Positions 53,396 to 62,600 of a stretch of DNA of 64,000 bases are shown piece after piece. The stretch's first letter is position 1. Every line of letters starts with the position of its first letter. Location of the stretch: NCBI GenBank assembly GCA_965204925.1, contig OZ242021.1, forward strand, positions 62,001-126,000, written 5' to 3'. This DNA is from G963663315 sp965204925. GTDB taxonomy: Bacteria; Pseudomonadota; Gammaproteobacteria; Arenicellales; Poriferihabitantaceae. The notes under the pieces were generated by a model that saw nothing but the letters and a program-made list of their open reading frames with translations, was not told where the DNA came from and ran no database searches. The position numbers and the translations under genes were made by a program.

Positions 53396-53624
53396 ATCTG
53401 ACGCAGGGCGCCCCGGCCCAATTGTTATTCTGTCCGGTTGCATTACGACGCCGCAACACAAAGCGAAGGCCGGATTCCGATTGAGACATCTTCAATGTCG
53501 GCCACATTGAGATACGCCCGCGGGCGGGTGATCAACGCTGCCGCGGGACAGGTTATCAGCGACTGGGCTGACAAGTCCCTTTTGAGGAACCAGACAGGGT
53601 CAGCAAGAACAGGGGCGAACGGTC

Positions 53625-54509
53625 TTATTTCTTTTTGATGCCAAGTTTCGCCCTGGCTTCATCGGGCGACAATACGCGCCCACCCAGTCTGTTGATGATC
53701 TCCACCGCTCTTTGTACCAGCTGGCCGTTGGTCGCCAGTACGCCGCGCTCCAGGTAAAGGTTGTCTTCAAGGCCGACCCGCACATGACCGCCCAGCAGCA
53801 TGGCTTGGGCCACCATGGGCATTTGCATTCTGGAAATACCGAATCCGGCCCATACCGCATCATGCGGCAACGCCTGTTTCATGGCCGACATCGTTTCAGT
53901 GTCGGCTCCGGCGCCCCATGGAATACCGAGGCAAATCTGGAACATCGGGGGAGCGTCGATCAATCCTGCATCAACCAGTGATCGCGCCAATCGGATCTGG
54001 CCGAGATCGAATACCTCCAGTTCAGGCTTGACTCCCAGTTGCTGGGTTGTTTCCGCCATCTTCCGCAAGTAGGCGGGCGTATTCAGATACAAGTCATTCT
54101 CGTTTCCGAAAATCATGGTACCGCAGTCCAAGCTGCAAATATCCGGAAGGCATTCAGCCACATGGGCAAGCCGCTCCTGCGGTCCGACCATATCCGTACC
54201 CGCCCCCGGCATCGCCGGGTCTTCCTCACTCGGAACCCAGTCCCCACCCATGCCTGCGGTCAGATTGATAATGACATCGACGTCACTGTCGCGGACGCGC
54301 TCTACCGTTTCCCTGAACAGGCCCGCATCTCTTGCCCCCCGACCGGTTTGCGGGTCGCGCACATGGATATGCGCAATCGCCGCGCCGGCCCGGGCAGCCT
54401 CAATTGCCGAGTCGGCAATCTGCTTCGGGGTCACAGGCACCTTGTCGCTTCGTCCTGTGGTATCGCCCGCGCCGGTTACCGCACAGGTTATAAATACTTC
54501 GTTATTCAT
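53625..54509 (-). CDS. beta-keto acid cleavage enzyme (BKACE), 3-dehydrocarnitine-like
   Basis: Metal-dependent enzyme that condenses a beta-keto acid with acetyl-CoA to yield acetoacetate and a new CoA ester. The 294-residue product has the metal-binding HIHVRDP (residues 48-54), INLTAGMGGDW, SLDCGTMIFGN, and the C-terminal GLEDNLYLERGVLATNGQLV. The pattern resembles the dehydrocarnitine-cleaving branch, which suggests quaternary-amine catabolism. No carnitine dehydrogenase or CoA-transferase gene is beside it, so the substrate is an inference. The 229 bp between it and the channel gene show no gene. Confidence 0.87.
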   Translation of the reverse strand: MNNEVFITCAVTGAGDTTGRSDKVPVTPKQIADSAIEAARAGAAIAHIHVRDPQTGRGARDAGLFRETVERVRDSDVDVIINLTAGMGGDWVPSEEDPAMPGAGTDMVGPQERLAHVAECLPDICSLDCGTMIFGNENDLYLNTPAYLRKMAETTQQLGVKPELEVFDLGQIRLARSLVDAGLIDAPPMFQICLGIPWGAGADTETMSAMKQALPHDAVWAGFGISRMQMPMVAQAMLLGGHVRVGLEDNLYLERGVLATNGQLVQRAVEIINRLGGRVLSPDEARAKLGIKKK

Positions 54510-54716
54510 GACAGTAATCTCGTATGGAAGGCGCCCATTCTAACAGACCGGACAGGATACAGGGGCTGCGTTTACTCGGAGATTTTTTTCAATACGCCTG
54601 CTGACCGCGTCAAGCCTTATGAGAATCCCGTTTTGCCGGGTCTTGTAGCAATTTCTCCAAACTGAAGGTATGATTATAACCCTGTCATATACTAATGGGC
54701 AGGAGTCCCGAATACG

Positions 54717-55040
54717 TTGATCAAGAACACGAAATTTCAGATCGGACAGGTAGTGCGCCACCGGGTTTATGATTTTCGCGGTGTCATATTTGATGTGGAC
54801 TCGGAATATAATAATACGGAAGAATGGTATCAATCCATACCGGAGGCCGTAAGACCCCATAAGGAACAACCTTTTTATCATCTGCTCGCTGAAAACCGGG
54901 ACACTCAATATATTGCCTACGTATCCGAGCAAAACCTGCAAAACGATGATAGCGGCCTGCCTGTCGGTCATCCCGAGGTAGATGAGCTGTTCGAGAAAAC
55001 CGAAAACGGCCACTATACCGTTCGTTACCGATCTCACTGA
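54717..55040 (+). CDS. hspQ: heat shock protein HspQ
   Basis: Small protein that binds hemimethylated DNA and modulates Lon. The 107-residue product has KFQIGQVVRHRVYDFRGVIF, DVDSEYNNTEEWYQSIP and the QPFYHLLAEN motif, all HspQ signatures. The best start is TTG, with AGGAG 11 bases upstream; in-frame ATGs are lacking. It is a lone gene between the divergent BKACE and convergent MFS genes. HspQ is mainly known from gammaproteobacteria, supporting the taxonomic call. Confidence 0.92.
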   Translation: MIKNTKFQIGQVVRHRVYDFRGVIFDVDSEYNNTEEWYQSIPEAVRPHKEQPFYHLLAENRDTQYIAYVSEQNLQNDDSGLPVGHPEVDELFEKTENGHYTVRYRSH

Positions 55041-55070
55041 ACACATCTGTTCCGACAGCGCTCATAGCTT

Positions 55071-56219
55071 TCAGTCGCGGCGCCGGTTCCGGTTCAGATA
55101 GATGCCCCGCCATACCAGACCTGTAGCCAGGATCAGGTAGACCGCCACCAGATGCAAGGGTAGCCCGTGGCGGCCCAGTTCCTCCATGGCCAGCCCGCCG
55201 GATACCGAGCCCAGAAGAGCGCCCACTCCCCACATCAGCGCGAACGCAGCGGAACCGTTTATCAGATTCACCCCGTCAAAGCGGTCTCCCAGAGACGTCA
55301 GCGATACGGTGTACACGCCATAACCGGTCGTCCCCGCAATGATCAGCACAAGCCACATCCATGGAGTCGCCATCACCATTGGCAGGATCAACAGCATCAA
55401 TGACGTAACCAGTGCGCAACCCGCCAGTACCCGTCGATGGGGGAATTTGTCCGCCAGCCAGCCAATCGGGAACTGGAGCACGGTATTACCAACGACCAGC
55501 GCCGTCAACGCCAGAGCCGAAGCAGCCACAGTCAACCCGGATTGAATCCCGTATACTGGCAATAATGACAGCGTTGCCGCATCGAAAATAGCAAACGAAA
55601 AAACGCAGGCCAGTAACATCGGAGCCATGGGCGCAAAAGCGATGATGCCTGTCTTGCGGGATTTTTCTTCCAGGGTGAACTTCCCTTCCCGCAACAGGCA
55701 AAGCGGTAACACCCCGAGCAAAACCACAAACCCGCCGCTCAGGAACGGCATCCAGCCGTGTATACCTATCCAGCTGATTATGGCAGGACCAGCGCCAAAA
55801 CTGGCCGACAGGACGCTACTGTAAATTGCGACAACCTTGCCGCGGTGAGCGCTGCCTGCAAACTTGACTATCCACATTTCACTCAACACGAACAGTGTGG
55901 AAATAGACATTCCCTGAAGTGTGCGCAGGATAAACCAGGATTCGAGTGTGTCGAAGATTTTGTAGCTGACCAGCAGGATACTGGTTGCCAGGGCTGCGAT
56001 AATGGCAATATTTCGTGACCCGAACTTGCGAGCCAAAATCGGAATCATGGGTGAAAATAACAGAATCCCGATCGGCATCATGGCTGAATTTATGCCAATC
56101 ATTCGGGCGGAAACCCCCCTTGACTCCAGAATCAGCGACAACAGCGGGTAAGTCATGCCGAATGCCAGGCCGAACACACAAATGGCAGCGCATGCCGCGA
56201 TCAGATTACGCAAATTCAT
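55071..56219 (-). CDS. MFS transporter
   Basis: Major facilitator permease of 382 residues from the chosen start (MNLRNLIAACAAICVFGLAF), with about twelve hydrophobic segments. FVLSEMWIVKFAGSAHRGKVVAIYS carries the loop-like motif between helices 4 and 5. The WLADKFPHRRVLAG loop is the MFS motif between helices 8 and 9. It resembles YcaD/drug-efflux-like carriers, but substrate is unknown. It begins 10 bp after the prmC stop, so it is probably the last gene of the hemA-prfA-prmC transcript. Confidence 0.85.
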   Translation of the reverse strand: MNLRNLIAACAAICVFGLAFGMTYPLLSLILESRGVSARMIGINSAMMPIGILLFSPMIPILARKFGSRNIAIIAALATSILLVSYKIFDTLESWFILRTLQGMSISTLFVLSEMWIVKFAGSAHRGKVVAIYSSVLSASFGAGPAIISWIGIHGWMPFLSGGFVVLLGVLPLCLLREGKFTLEEKSRKTGIIAFAPMAPMLLACVFSFAIFDAATLSLLPVYGIQSGLTVAASALALTALVVGNTVLQFPIGWLADKFPHRRVLAGCALVTSLMLLILPMVMATPWMWLVLIIAGTTGYGVYTVSLTSLGDRFDGVNLINGSAAFALMWGVGALLGSVSGGLAMEELGRHGLPLHLVAVYLILATGLVWRGIYLNRNRRRD

Positions 56220-56229
56220 GGATAACCAT

Positions 56230-57096
56230 CTACGCTTCGACCGTCCGGCGAGTTTCGACAGCCTCTGGCCAACGCCCCTCCGTAACCCGCTCATTACCGC
56301 CCGCGTCCTTGTGTGTAGCCACTCCGTAAAATCCCCTGTCGATCATTTTTTTTCTCACTTGCGCGGCCTGCCGGTAGCCATGTTCCAGTATCAACCAACC
56401 CAAACGCCCAAGAAAACCGGGGGCGACCTCAATAATTTCGTTTAACGCGGCGAACCCTCGCTCCCTTGCAACCAGCGCCCCGGTTGGCTCAAAACGCAGA
56501 TCGCCCCTGGTCAGGTGAATGTCGTCCGGCGCAATATAGGGTGGATTGGAACAGATCAGATCGAACCGGCTCTGCCTGATACTATCGAACCAGTCGCTTT
56601 GTATCCACCGAATATTTTTCAACCCGAGATTCTCCTCGTTGATTTTCGCGATTTCAAGGGAAGACTGGTTCACATCGGTTGCCACAATCCCGGCCACGGG
56701 TAATTCCGAAGCCAGCGCCAGCGCCACCGCGCCGCTCCCTGTCCCCAACTCCAGAATTTTCGGCTTGTCGACTCCGGCCACGGCGAACAAGGATCTTTCA
56801 ACAAGCAGTTCCGTTTCGTGTCTGGGGATCAAAACCCTGTCATCTACCATAAGTCCCAGCGACCAGAACTCCCGGTAATGCGTGATGTACGCTACGGGAA
56901 CTCCTTTTTTGCGCAGGCGGACCCGTGATTCGAATTCCTTTTTCTCGTTCGTGAACAGCAATCGATCGCCGTTCGCAATAAGGGACGCCTGGTCCATTCC
57001 AAGCAGATGACACAGGATTATGCGGGCGTCCCGGTCACCCCTCCCGAACGGAGACAGCTGCCTGTCGGACCAGCGCAACAACTCGTTGACCGTCAT
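56230..57096 (-). CDS. prmC: release factor glutamine methyltransferase
   Basis: Methylates the GGQ glutamine of release factors, such as PrfA encoded just upstream. The 288-residue product has an N-terminal helical domain and the SAM fold with ILELGTGSGAVALALA. The catalytic NPPY motif is in ICSNPPYIAPDD. It lies 31 bp after prfA. Confidence 0.95.
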   Translation of the reverse strand: MTVNELLRWSDRQLSPFGRGDRDARIILCHLLGMDQASLIANGDRLLFTNEKKEFESRVRLRKKGVPVAYITHYREFWSLGLMVDDRVLIPRHETELLVERSLFAVAGVDKPKILELGTGSGAVALALASELPVAGIVATDVNQSSLEIAKINEENLGLKNIRWIQSDWFDSIRQSRFDLICSNPPYIAPDDIHLTRGDLRFEPTGALVARERGFAALNEIIEVAPGFLGRLGWLILEHGYRQAAQVRKKMIDRGFYGVATHKDAGGNERVTEGRWPEAVETRRTVEA

Positions 57097-57127
57097 TATG
57101 CCACAACGGATGATGGCAGGCAGGCTC

Positions 57128-58213
57128 TCAGGCCTGGTTCAAATCAGCCAAAAGCTGTGCCTGATGCGCAGAGATCAACGACACGATAATCGGGTCGATA
57201 CGCCCCTTGAGCACGTCATCCAGCTTGTACAACGTCAGATTAATGCGGTGGTCGGTAATTCTCCCTTGCGGGAAATTGTAGGTGCGGATGCGTTCAGACC
57301 GGTCACCACTGCCCACCAGTGACTTGCGGGTACTGGCCTGTTCACGTTGCCGCTGTTCGATTTGCGCTTGCAGCAGGCGGGATTTCAATACAGACATTGC
57401 ACGCGCCCGGTTCTTGTGCTGGGAGCGTTCATCCTGGCACTCGACCACGACCCCGGTAGGCAGATGGGTGAGACGTACAGCCGAATCGGTTTTATTGACA
57501 TGCTGTCCTCCCGCTCCCGACGCCCGGAATGTATCGACGCGAATCTCCGCCGGGTCAACCGCAATTTCATCCATCTCATCCGCTTCCGGCAGAACTGCGA
57601 CCGTGCAAGCGGAAGTATGAATACGACCCTGCGACTCGGTTTCCGGCACACGCTGCACCCGGTGGGCGCCCGATTCAAATTTCAGTCTTGAGTATGCGCC
57701 CGCCCCCTCTATTCTGACGATGATTTCCTTGTACCCTCCATGTTCTCCCTCACTGCTGCTCACCACCTCTGCTTTCCACTGACGATCTTCCGCATAAGAA
57801 TAATACATCCTGAAGAGATCACCGGCGAACAGGGCCGCTTCATCGCCGCCTGTCCCCGCCCGGATCTCAAGAAAAATATTCCTTGAATCATTCGGATCCC
57901 GATCCAGCAGAAGTTGCTGCAGATTGCTTTCACAGGCTCCTATTGATTGTTCCAGACCCGACAATTCCTCTCTCGCCATGTCTCGTATGAGGTTGTCCGA
58001 ATCCTCCATCATTGTCCTTGTTTCGGTGATTTCATGTTCCAGCTTGCTCCAGGTCCCGAAGGTCTCGACAACAGGCAGTATCTCCGACAATTCAATCGAC
58101 AATCTGCGGAAGCGGTCCGGGTCGGAAATAACATCGGGATCGGACAACAGCATATTGATCTCTTCATGGCGCTCCATAACCTGAAGCAACTTTTGTCTGG
58201 TTGAAGGGTGCAT
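57128..58213 (-). CDS. prfA: peptide chain release factor 1
   Basis: Recognises UAA and UAG and triggers peptide release. The product from the chosen start is 361 residues. The PxT codon-reading motif occurs as PET in RVQRVPETESQGRIHTSAC, where E. coli has PAT. The GGQ motif is in ASGAGGQHVNKTDSAVRLTH. The upstream nine codons of the open frame were dropped. It lies 23 bp after hemA. Confidence 0.96.
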   Translation of the reverse strand: MHPSTRQKLLQVMERHEEINMLLSDPDVISDPDRFRRLSIELSEILPVVETFGTWSKLEHEITETRTMMEDSDNLIRDMAREELSGLEQSIGACESNLQQLLLDRDPNDSRNIFLEIRAGTGGDEAALFAGDLFRMYYSYAEDRQWKAEVVSSSEGEHGGYKEIIVRIEGAGAYSRLKFESGAHRVQRVPETESQGRIHTSACTVAVLPEADEMDEIAVDPAEIRVDTFRASGAGGQHVNKTDSAVRLTHLPTGVVVECQDERSQHKNRARAMSVLKSRLLQAQIEQRQREQASTRKSLVGSGDRSERIRTYNFPQGRITDHRINLTLYKLDDVLKGRIDPIIVSLISAHQAQLLADLNQA

Positions 58214-58236
58214 GACAAGACTGCGACTGGAAGAAA

Positions 58237-59484
58237 TCACAGATTGAACAGTTTTCTCACGGCCGCGATGACAGTCGCATCCTCTTCCATATCAGCCTGT
58301 TTGATAACCTGACCGGGATGATGAGCCACCTTGTTGATCAGGTCATGCGCAAGTTGCTCAACCACGCGCACAGGGTCCGTGCCGCTTCCCAGTCTCCTGA
58401 GCGCTCGCTCAAGTTCCGCCTGTTTCAGTTCATGAAGCCCTTCCCGGAAAGACACAACGGTCGGAACCGAATCCAAAGAACGTATCCAGCGCATGAACTT
58501 GACGACCTGAAAATCGATCATATTCTCGGCTTTTTCCGAAGCCTGCAAACGCATTGTCCGGTTCTCGTCAACAATCGACCGCAAGTCATCAACAGTATAC
58601 AGGTACACATCCTGCAAGCGGGCGGCCTCCGCCTCGACATCCCGCGGCACGGCAAGGTCAAGAATGAACATCGGGGCGTGTTTCCTTTTTCTCAACGCGG
58701 CTTCAATAGCGCCTTTTCCGAGAATGGGCAACGTGCTGCCCGTGGAGGTCACCACGATATCCGCTTCCGGCAGCCGAACCGGAATTTGCCCCAGAGAGAT
58801 CGCCTCACTGCCCACTTCCCCTGCCAGGATCTGCGCCTTTTTTATCGAACGATTGGCAATAATAATATGTCGCGCCCGATTCTGTTTAAGATGACGGGCG
58901 ACCAGCTCGATCATTTCTCCGGCGCCAACCAGCAGCGCCGTTTGATCTTGCAACCGGGTAAATATCCGCTTCGCGAGGCTGACTCCCGCATACGCCACGG
59001 AAACCGGATTCACGCCGATTCCGGTGTCTGTCCTGACCAGTTTGGCTACACTGAAAGTATGCTGGAACAGTCGATTCAGGACCTTGCCGGTAGCGCCCGC
59101 CCTGACCGCTGTCCGGAACGCATCTTTCATCTGTCCCAGAATCTGCGGCTCACCCGGCACCATCGAATCAAGACCGGATGCCACCCGGAAGGCATGCCTG
59201 ACAGCTTCTTCATCAGGAAACCGGTAGACGATCTCTCGAAGAACCTCGCGCTCAAGCCCGCTGTGGCCGGATAACCAGGCGAGAATCGCCCCCTGATTAT
59301 CCCGTTCCTGCCGACAGTAGATTTCGGTACGATTGCAGGTGGACAATATAGCGGCTTCACTGGCGCCCACTTCTGCGGTCAGCTCGGTGAGCGCCGGCTG
59401 GACCACATCCGAACCGAATGCAACCCTCTCCCGCACCTCAACAGGAGCAGTATTATGATTCAATCCCAATGCCAGCAGGCGCAT
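58237..59484 (-). CDS. hemA: glutamyl-tRNA reductase
   Basis: First enzyme of C5 heme synthesis, reducing Glu-tRNA to glutamate semialdehyde. The 415-residue product has the nucleophilic cysteine in AAILSTCNRTEIYC (about residue 50). GLDSMVPGEPQILGQMKDAF and the NADPH domain with LLVGAGEMIELVARHL follow. The start RLLALGLNHNTAPVEVRE is typical. It leads the hemA-prfA-prmC group and has a good candidate promoter about 90 bp upstream. Confidence 0.96.
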   Translation of the reverse strand: MRLLALGLNHNTAPVEVRERVAFGSDVVQPALTELTAEVGASEAAILSTCNRTEIYCRQERDNQGAILAWLSGHSGLEREVLREIVYRFPDEEAVRHAFRVASGLDSMVPGEPQILGQMKDAFRTAVRAGATGKVLNRLFQHTFSVAKLVRTDTGIGVNPVSVAYAGVSLAKRIFTRLQDQTALLVGAGEMIELVARHLKQNRARHIIIANRSIKKAQILAGEVGSEAISLGQIPVRLPEADIVVTSTGSTLPILGKGAIEAALRKRKHAPMFILDLAVPRDVEAEAARLQDVYLYTVDDLRSIVDENRTMRLQASEKAENMIDFQVVKFMRWIRSLDSVPTVVSFREGLHELKQAELERALRRLGSGTDPVRVVEQLAHDLINKVAHHPGQVIKQADMEEDATVIAAVRKLFNL

Positions 59485-59570
59485 GGTTCGGATTACCGGG
59501 TAATGAGATTTTACAGGATTTCAGGAAAATCGGCGTATTAATGGTTGTGCGCAAATCAGCGCAGTCGCAT

Positions 59571-59600
59571 ATTATAGTTTGCCCGGATAAATATCCCCAA
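59571..59600 (-). promoter_or_regulatory. candidate promoter of hemA
   Basis: On the minus strand, TTGGGG (59600-59595), an 18-base spacer and a perfect TATAAT (59576-59571). Transcription would start near 59564, giving an 80-base hemA leader. The -35 lies just beyond the 3' end of the large repeat protein gene. Confidence 0.55.
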
Positions 59601-59623
59601 CTCTTCCGCGGGATCCATCCCCT

Positions 59624-62600
59624 TTACCAGCGCAGTGTTCCCTTGAGCAGCAGGCTGTTTTTGTGTGTATCAAGAGCCTGTTTCTGTTCAAGCTCCAGGG
59701 ACAGGGAAAGCGCTTCCTTGACCTCATAGCGCGTACCCACTCGCCACTTGCGTTCTCCCGCTTCTTCCAGGGTCACTCCCGCATACGGCGACAACACTCC
59801 CATCGGTCCATCCCGTCCAACCCCGAACCCATAACCTGCCTCCGCCTTCAGACGCAACTTCGTATCCCCCGCACTCGTGGCGCCGGACGAACCGGTATTG
59901 CGAGCAAATAACTGACCCATGCCACTGTCCGTCACGCCCCGCGACGGCTCAAAGGTCAGGAAAGCCCCGCGCCCGTCAGAACCCGCATCCACGCGAACCA
60001 GGGCGCCCAACCCCCATTCCTTGCGATCCTTCTCATGCGCCACCAGACCGCGCGCCCGTACCTCGGCCGTCAACCCCCGCTCAGCCTGACGATAGTTCAA
60101 ACGCAAACCCGACTCCACCCCCAAACCCGACACAATATCCCCGCCATCATAGCGCAAACCCATCTCCAGCGCAGGCGTGAACCGCCAACCACTCTCCGAC
60201 TCCCGCTCATGCGAACCCTCCAGCAAAATACGCGCCCGCTGCACATCCACACCCAGCTTCTCAAGCGCCATCCGTTCATCGCCAGCCGTCTCTACACGAG
60301 ACCACGAACCTTCCCCTTTCACGGAAATCCGCGTCGTACCCCCAACAATCCAGTCCTGCGCCCGGTACAATACTTTCTCTCCACCCAGCGCAATACTGAC
60401 ATAGTCCATGTCCGTCTCGCGACGCGCCAACCCAAGCTCTTCCTCAATACGCAATTCCCCTTCTCCATACCCCAGACTGCCCCATACTTTCGCTTCTTCC
60501 GTAATCCACGCCAAATACGGGTGCGCAGAAAGTAACTTGGTGCGGTAGTCACTCTCAATACGACCCCATTCGTCTTCACTGACCGCATCCACATCCCCTT
60601 CAGAATACGATAACGCAATACCCGCCAATACCTCGGAATGCACCTGAATGTCCGTACCCAAATGACCCGACCAAACCTCCCCGTCCCACGAAATCCCCTC
60701 CTCGGAACCGGAAAAAGACGAACGGCGAACCCGTCCCCATAACGCCGGAGAAGCCCCGCCGGATAACTCACTCACCCCCGGAACCAGCGTAAAGGAGGTC
60801 CCGTCCAGTACTTCCGACAAACTCGGCTCACTGTCCGCATCCGTACGACTCGCAAAGTAAAGCGGCTCACGCTCACCCGATGAACTGACCCCGAAACGCA
60901 GGGAACCGGTCGGAGAACCGGAAGAAACCGCGCCAATACGATCGGCAACTACTCCCAGGGTCTCGGATACGGCAATCCCGGCAACCTGCGGCAAAATCAT
61001 GCGGTTGATCCGGTTGGCGCGCTCGGCTTGCTCAACCAGGGTCGTGTCCGTCACCACTACCGTCACCGAATCCGCCACAACTCCGTCATAATCTCCACCG
61101 GAAACGCGGTGACGAATGAGCGCCGAAGCATCTTGCGTATCCGCATCACGCACCGCCGTCACCACCACCGTCTGCTCATCACTCCAGCTTTGCGCCGTAA
61201 AACTCAACAAGGCAGGCAATACCGTAACCGCGTCCGTATCCACTACCACCGCCACCGTCACCGTGTCAACCGGTTCACTCTCCAGTACAACCGTATAACT
61301 GCCCGCTTCACCTTCATCCAGGGCAAGCGCAGTCGGCGTCACACGCACCGCAGCCGTGTCGTCTTCAATCACCGAAACCGAAACCGAAGCAATCTCCAAT
61401 CCGTCATACCCGGCGCCCGAAGCGCTGTGGGTCAGGATCACAACCTCATCCACTACCGCATCGGCATCCTGCGCAGCCGATACCGTTATACCCTGCTCAC
61501 TCTCCCAGTCCTGCGCCGTAAAGGTCAGACTCGACGGGGAAACGGTAATATCGCCAGACGCCCCGCTTACCGTGACTGCCACCACTCCGTCCGGCTCACT
61601 GTCCAGTACAACCGTGTAACGACCACTCGACCCTTCCTCTATGCTCAACGCAGATACGGAAACGGTCACGCCGGGCGGGGCGGCCGGAATGTCATCATCA
61701 ACAATGGTCACCGTGGTCACCGCATTGGCAAGCGCAAAGCCACCCGGCAAGGCAGCCGCCGGCGCGATGGTCACTACAATCGTCTCATCTTCTTCATCCA
61801 GCGCGTCATCGCCAAGCGGGATGATAATGTCCTTCGTGAGATCACCGGCGCCAAAAACCACCGCGGTCACCGCATTGCCATAGTCGCCGTTGGCCGCATC
61901 ACCGGCGCCGCTCGCCGTACCGCCATAGCTCACATTGAACACAACCTCCTCGCCAAAGGCCGCGCCCGCAGTCACCGTCACTATCACATTGCTGTCCGTG
62001 CCCTCGGTCACCTCAAGCGCCGCCGGAACCGATACCGTGGCCGCCGCGCTCACCGTAATGGTCACCTCCTCGCTGTCCGTATTGCCGTTGCCGTCACTGG
62101 CGGTCACGGTCATCGTGTAGACGCCGGCCTGCGTCGGCACAAAGCTCAACGTCGCCTGATTGAGAGCGGTATCATCCGGCAACACAGGCTCCGTCTCACC
62201 ATCCTTGCGCGTCCACACATAAGTGATCGGGTCGTTATCGGCATCCGTAGCCACCGCGGTAATATCCACCGCCTGACCAGGCCTCAGCGTGACATCGGCA
62301 ATCTCCGCAAGCGCCAGCGAGGCGTCGTCATCGCTAATGGTCACCATGGTCACCGCATTGGCAAGCGTAAAGCCACCCGGCAAGGTAGACGCGGGCGCGA
62401 TGGTCACCGTGAACGTCTCATCCGACTCATCGCTATCGTCATCGCCAAGCGGGATCACGATGTTCTTCTCGGTATCCGCGGCGCCGAAGGTCACCGCGGT
62501 CACCGCATCGTTGTCATAGTCGCCGTTGGCCGGATCACTGGCGCCGGTCGCCGAAACGTCAGCGTAGCTCACATTGAAGGTAACCTCCTCGCCAAAGGCC

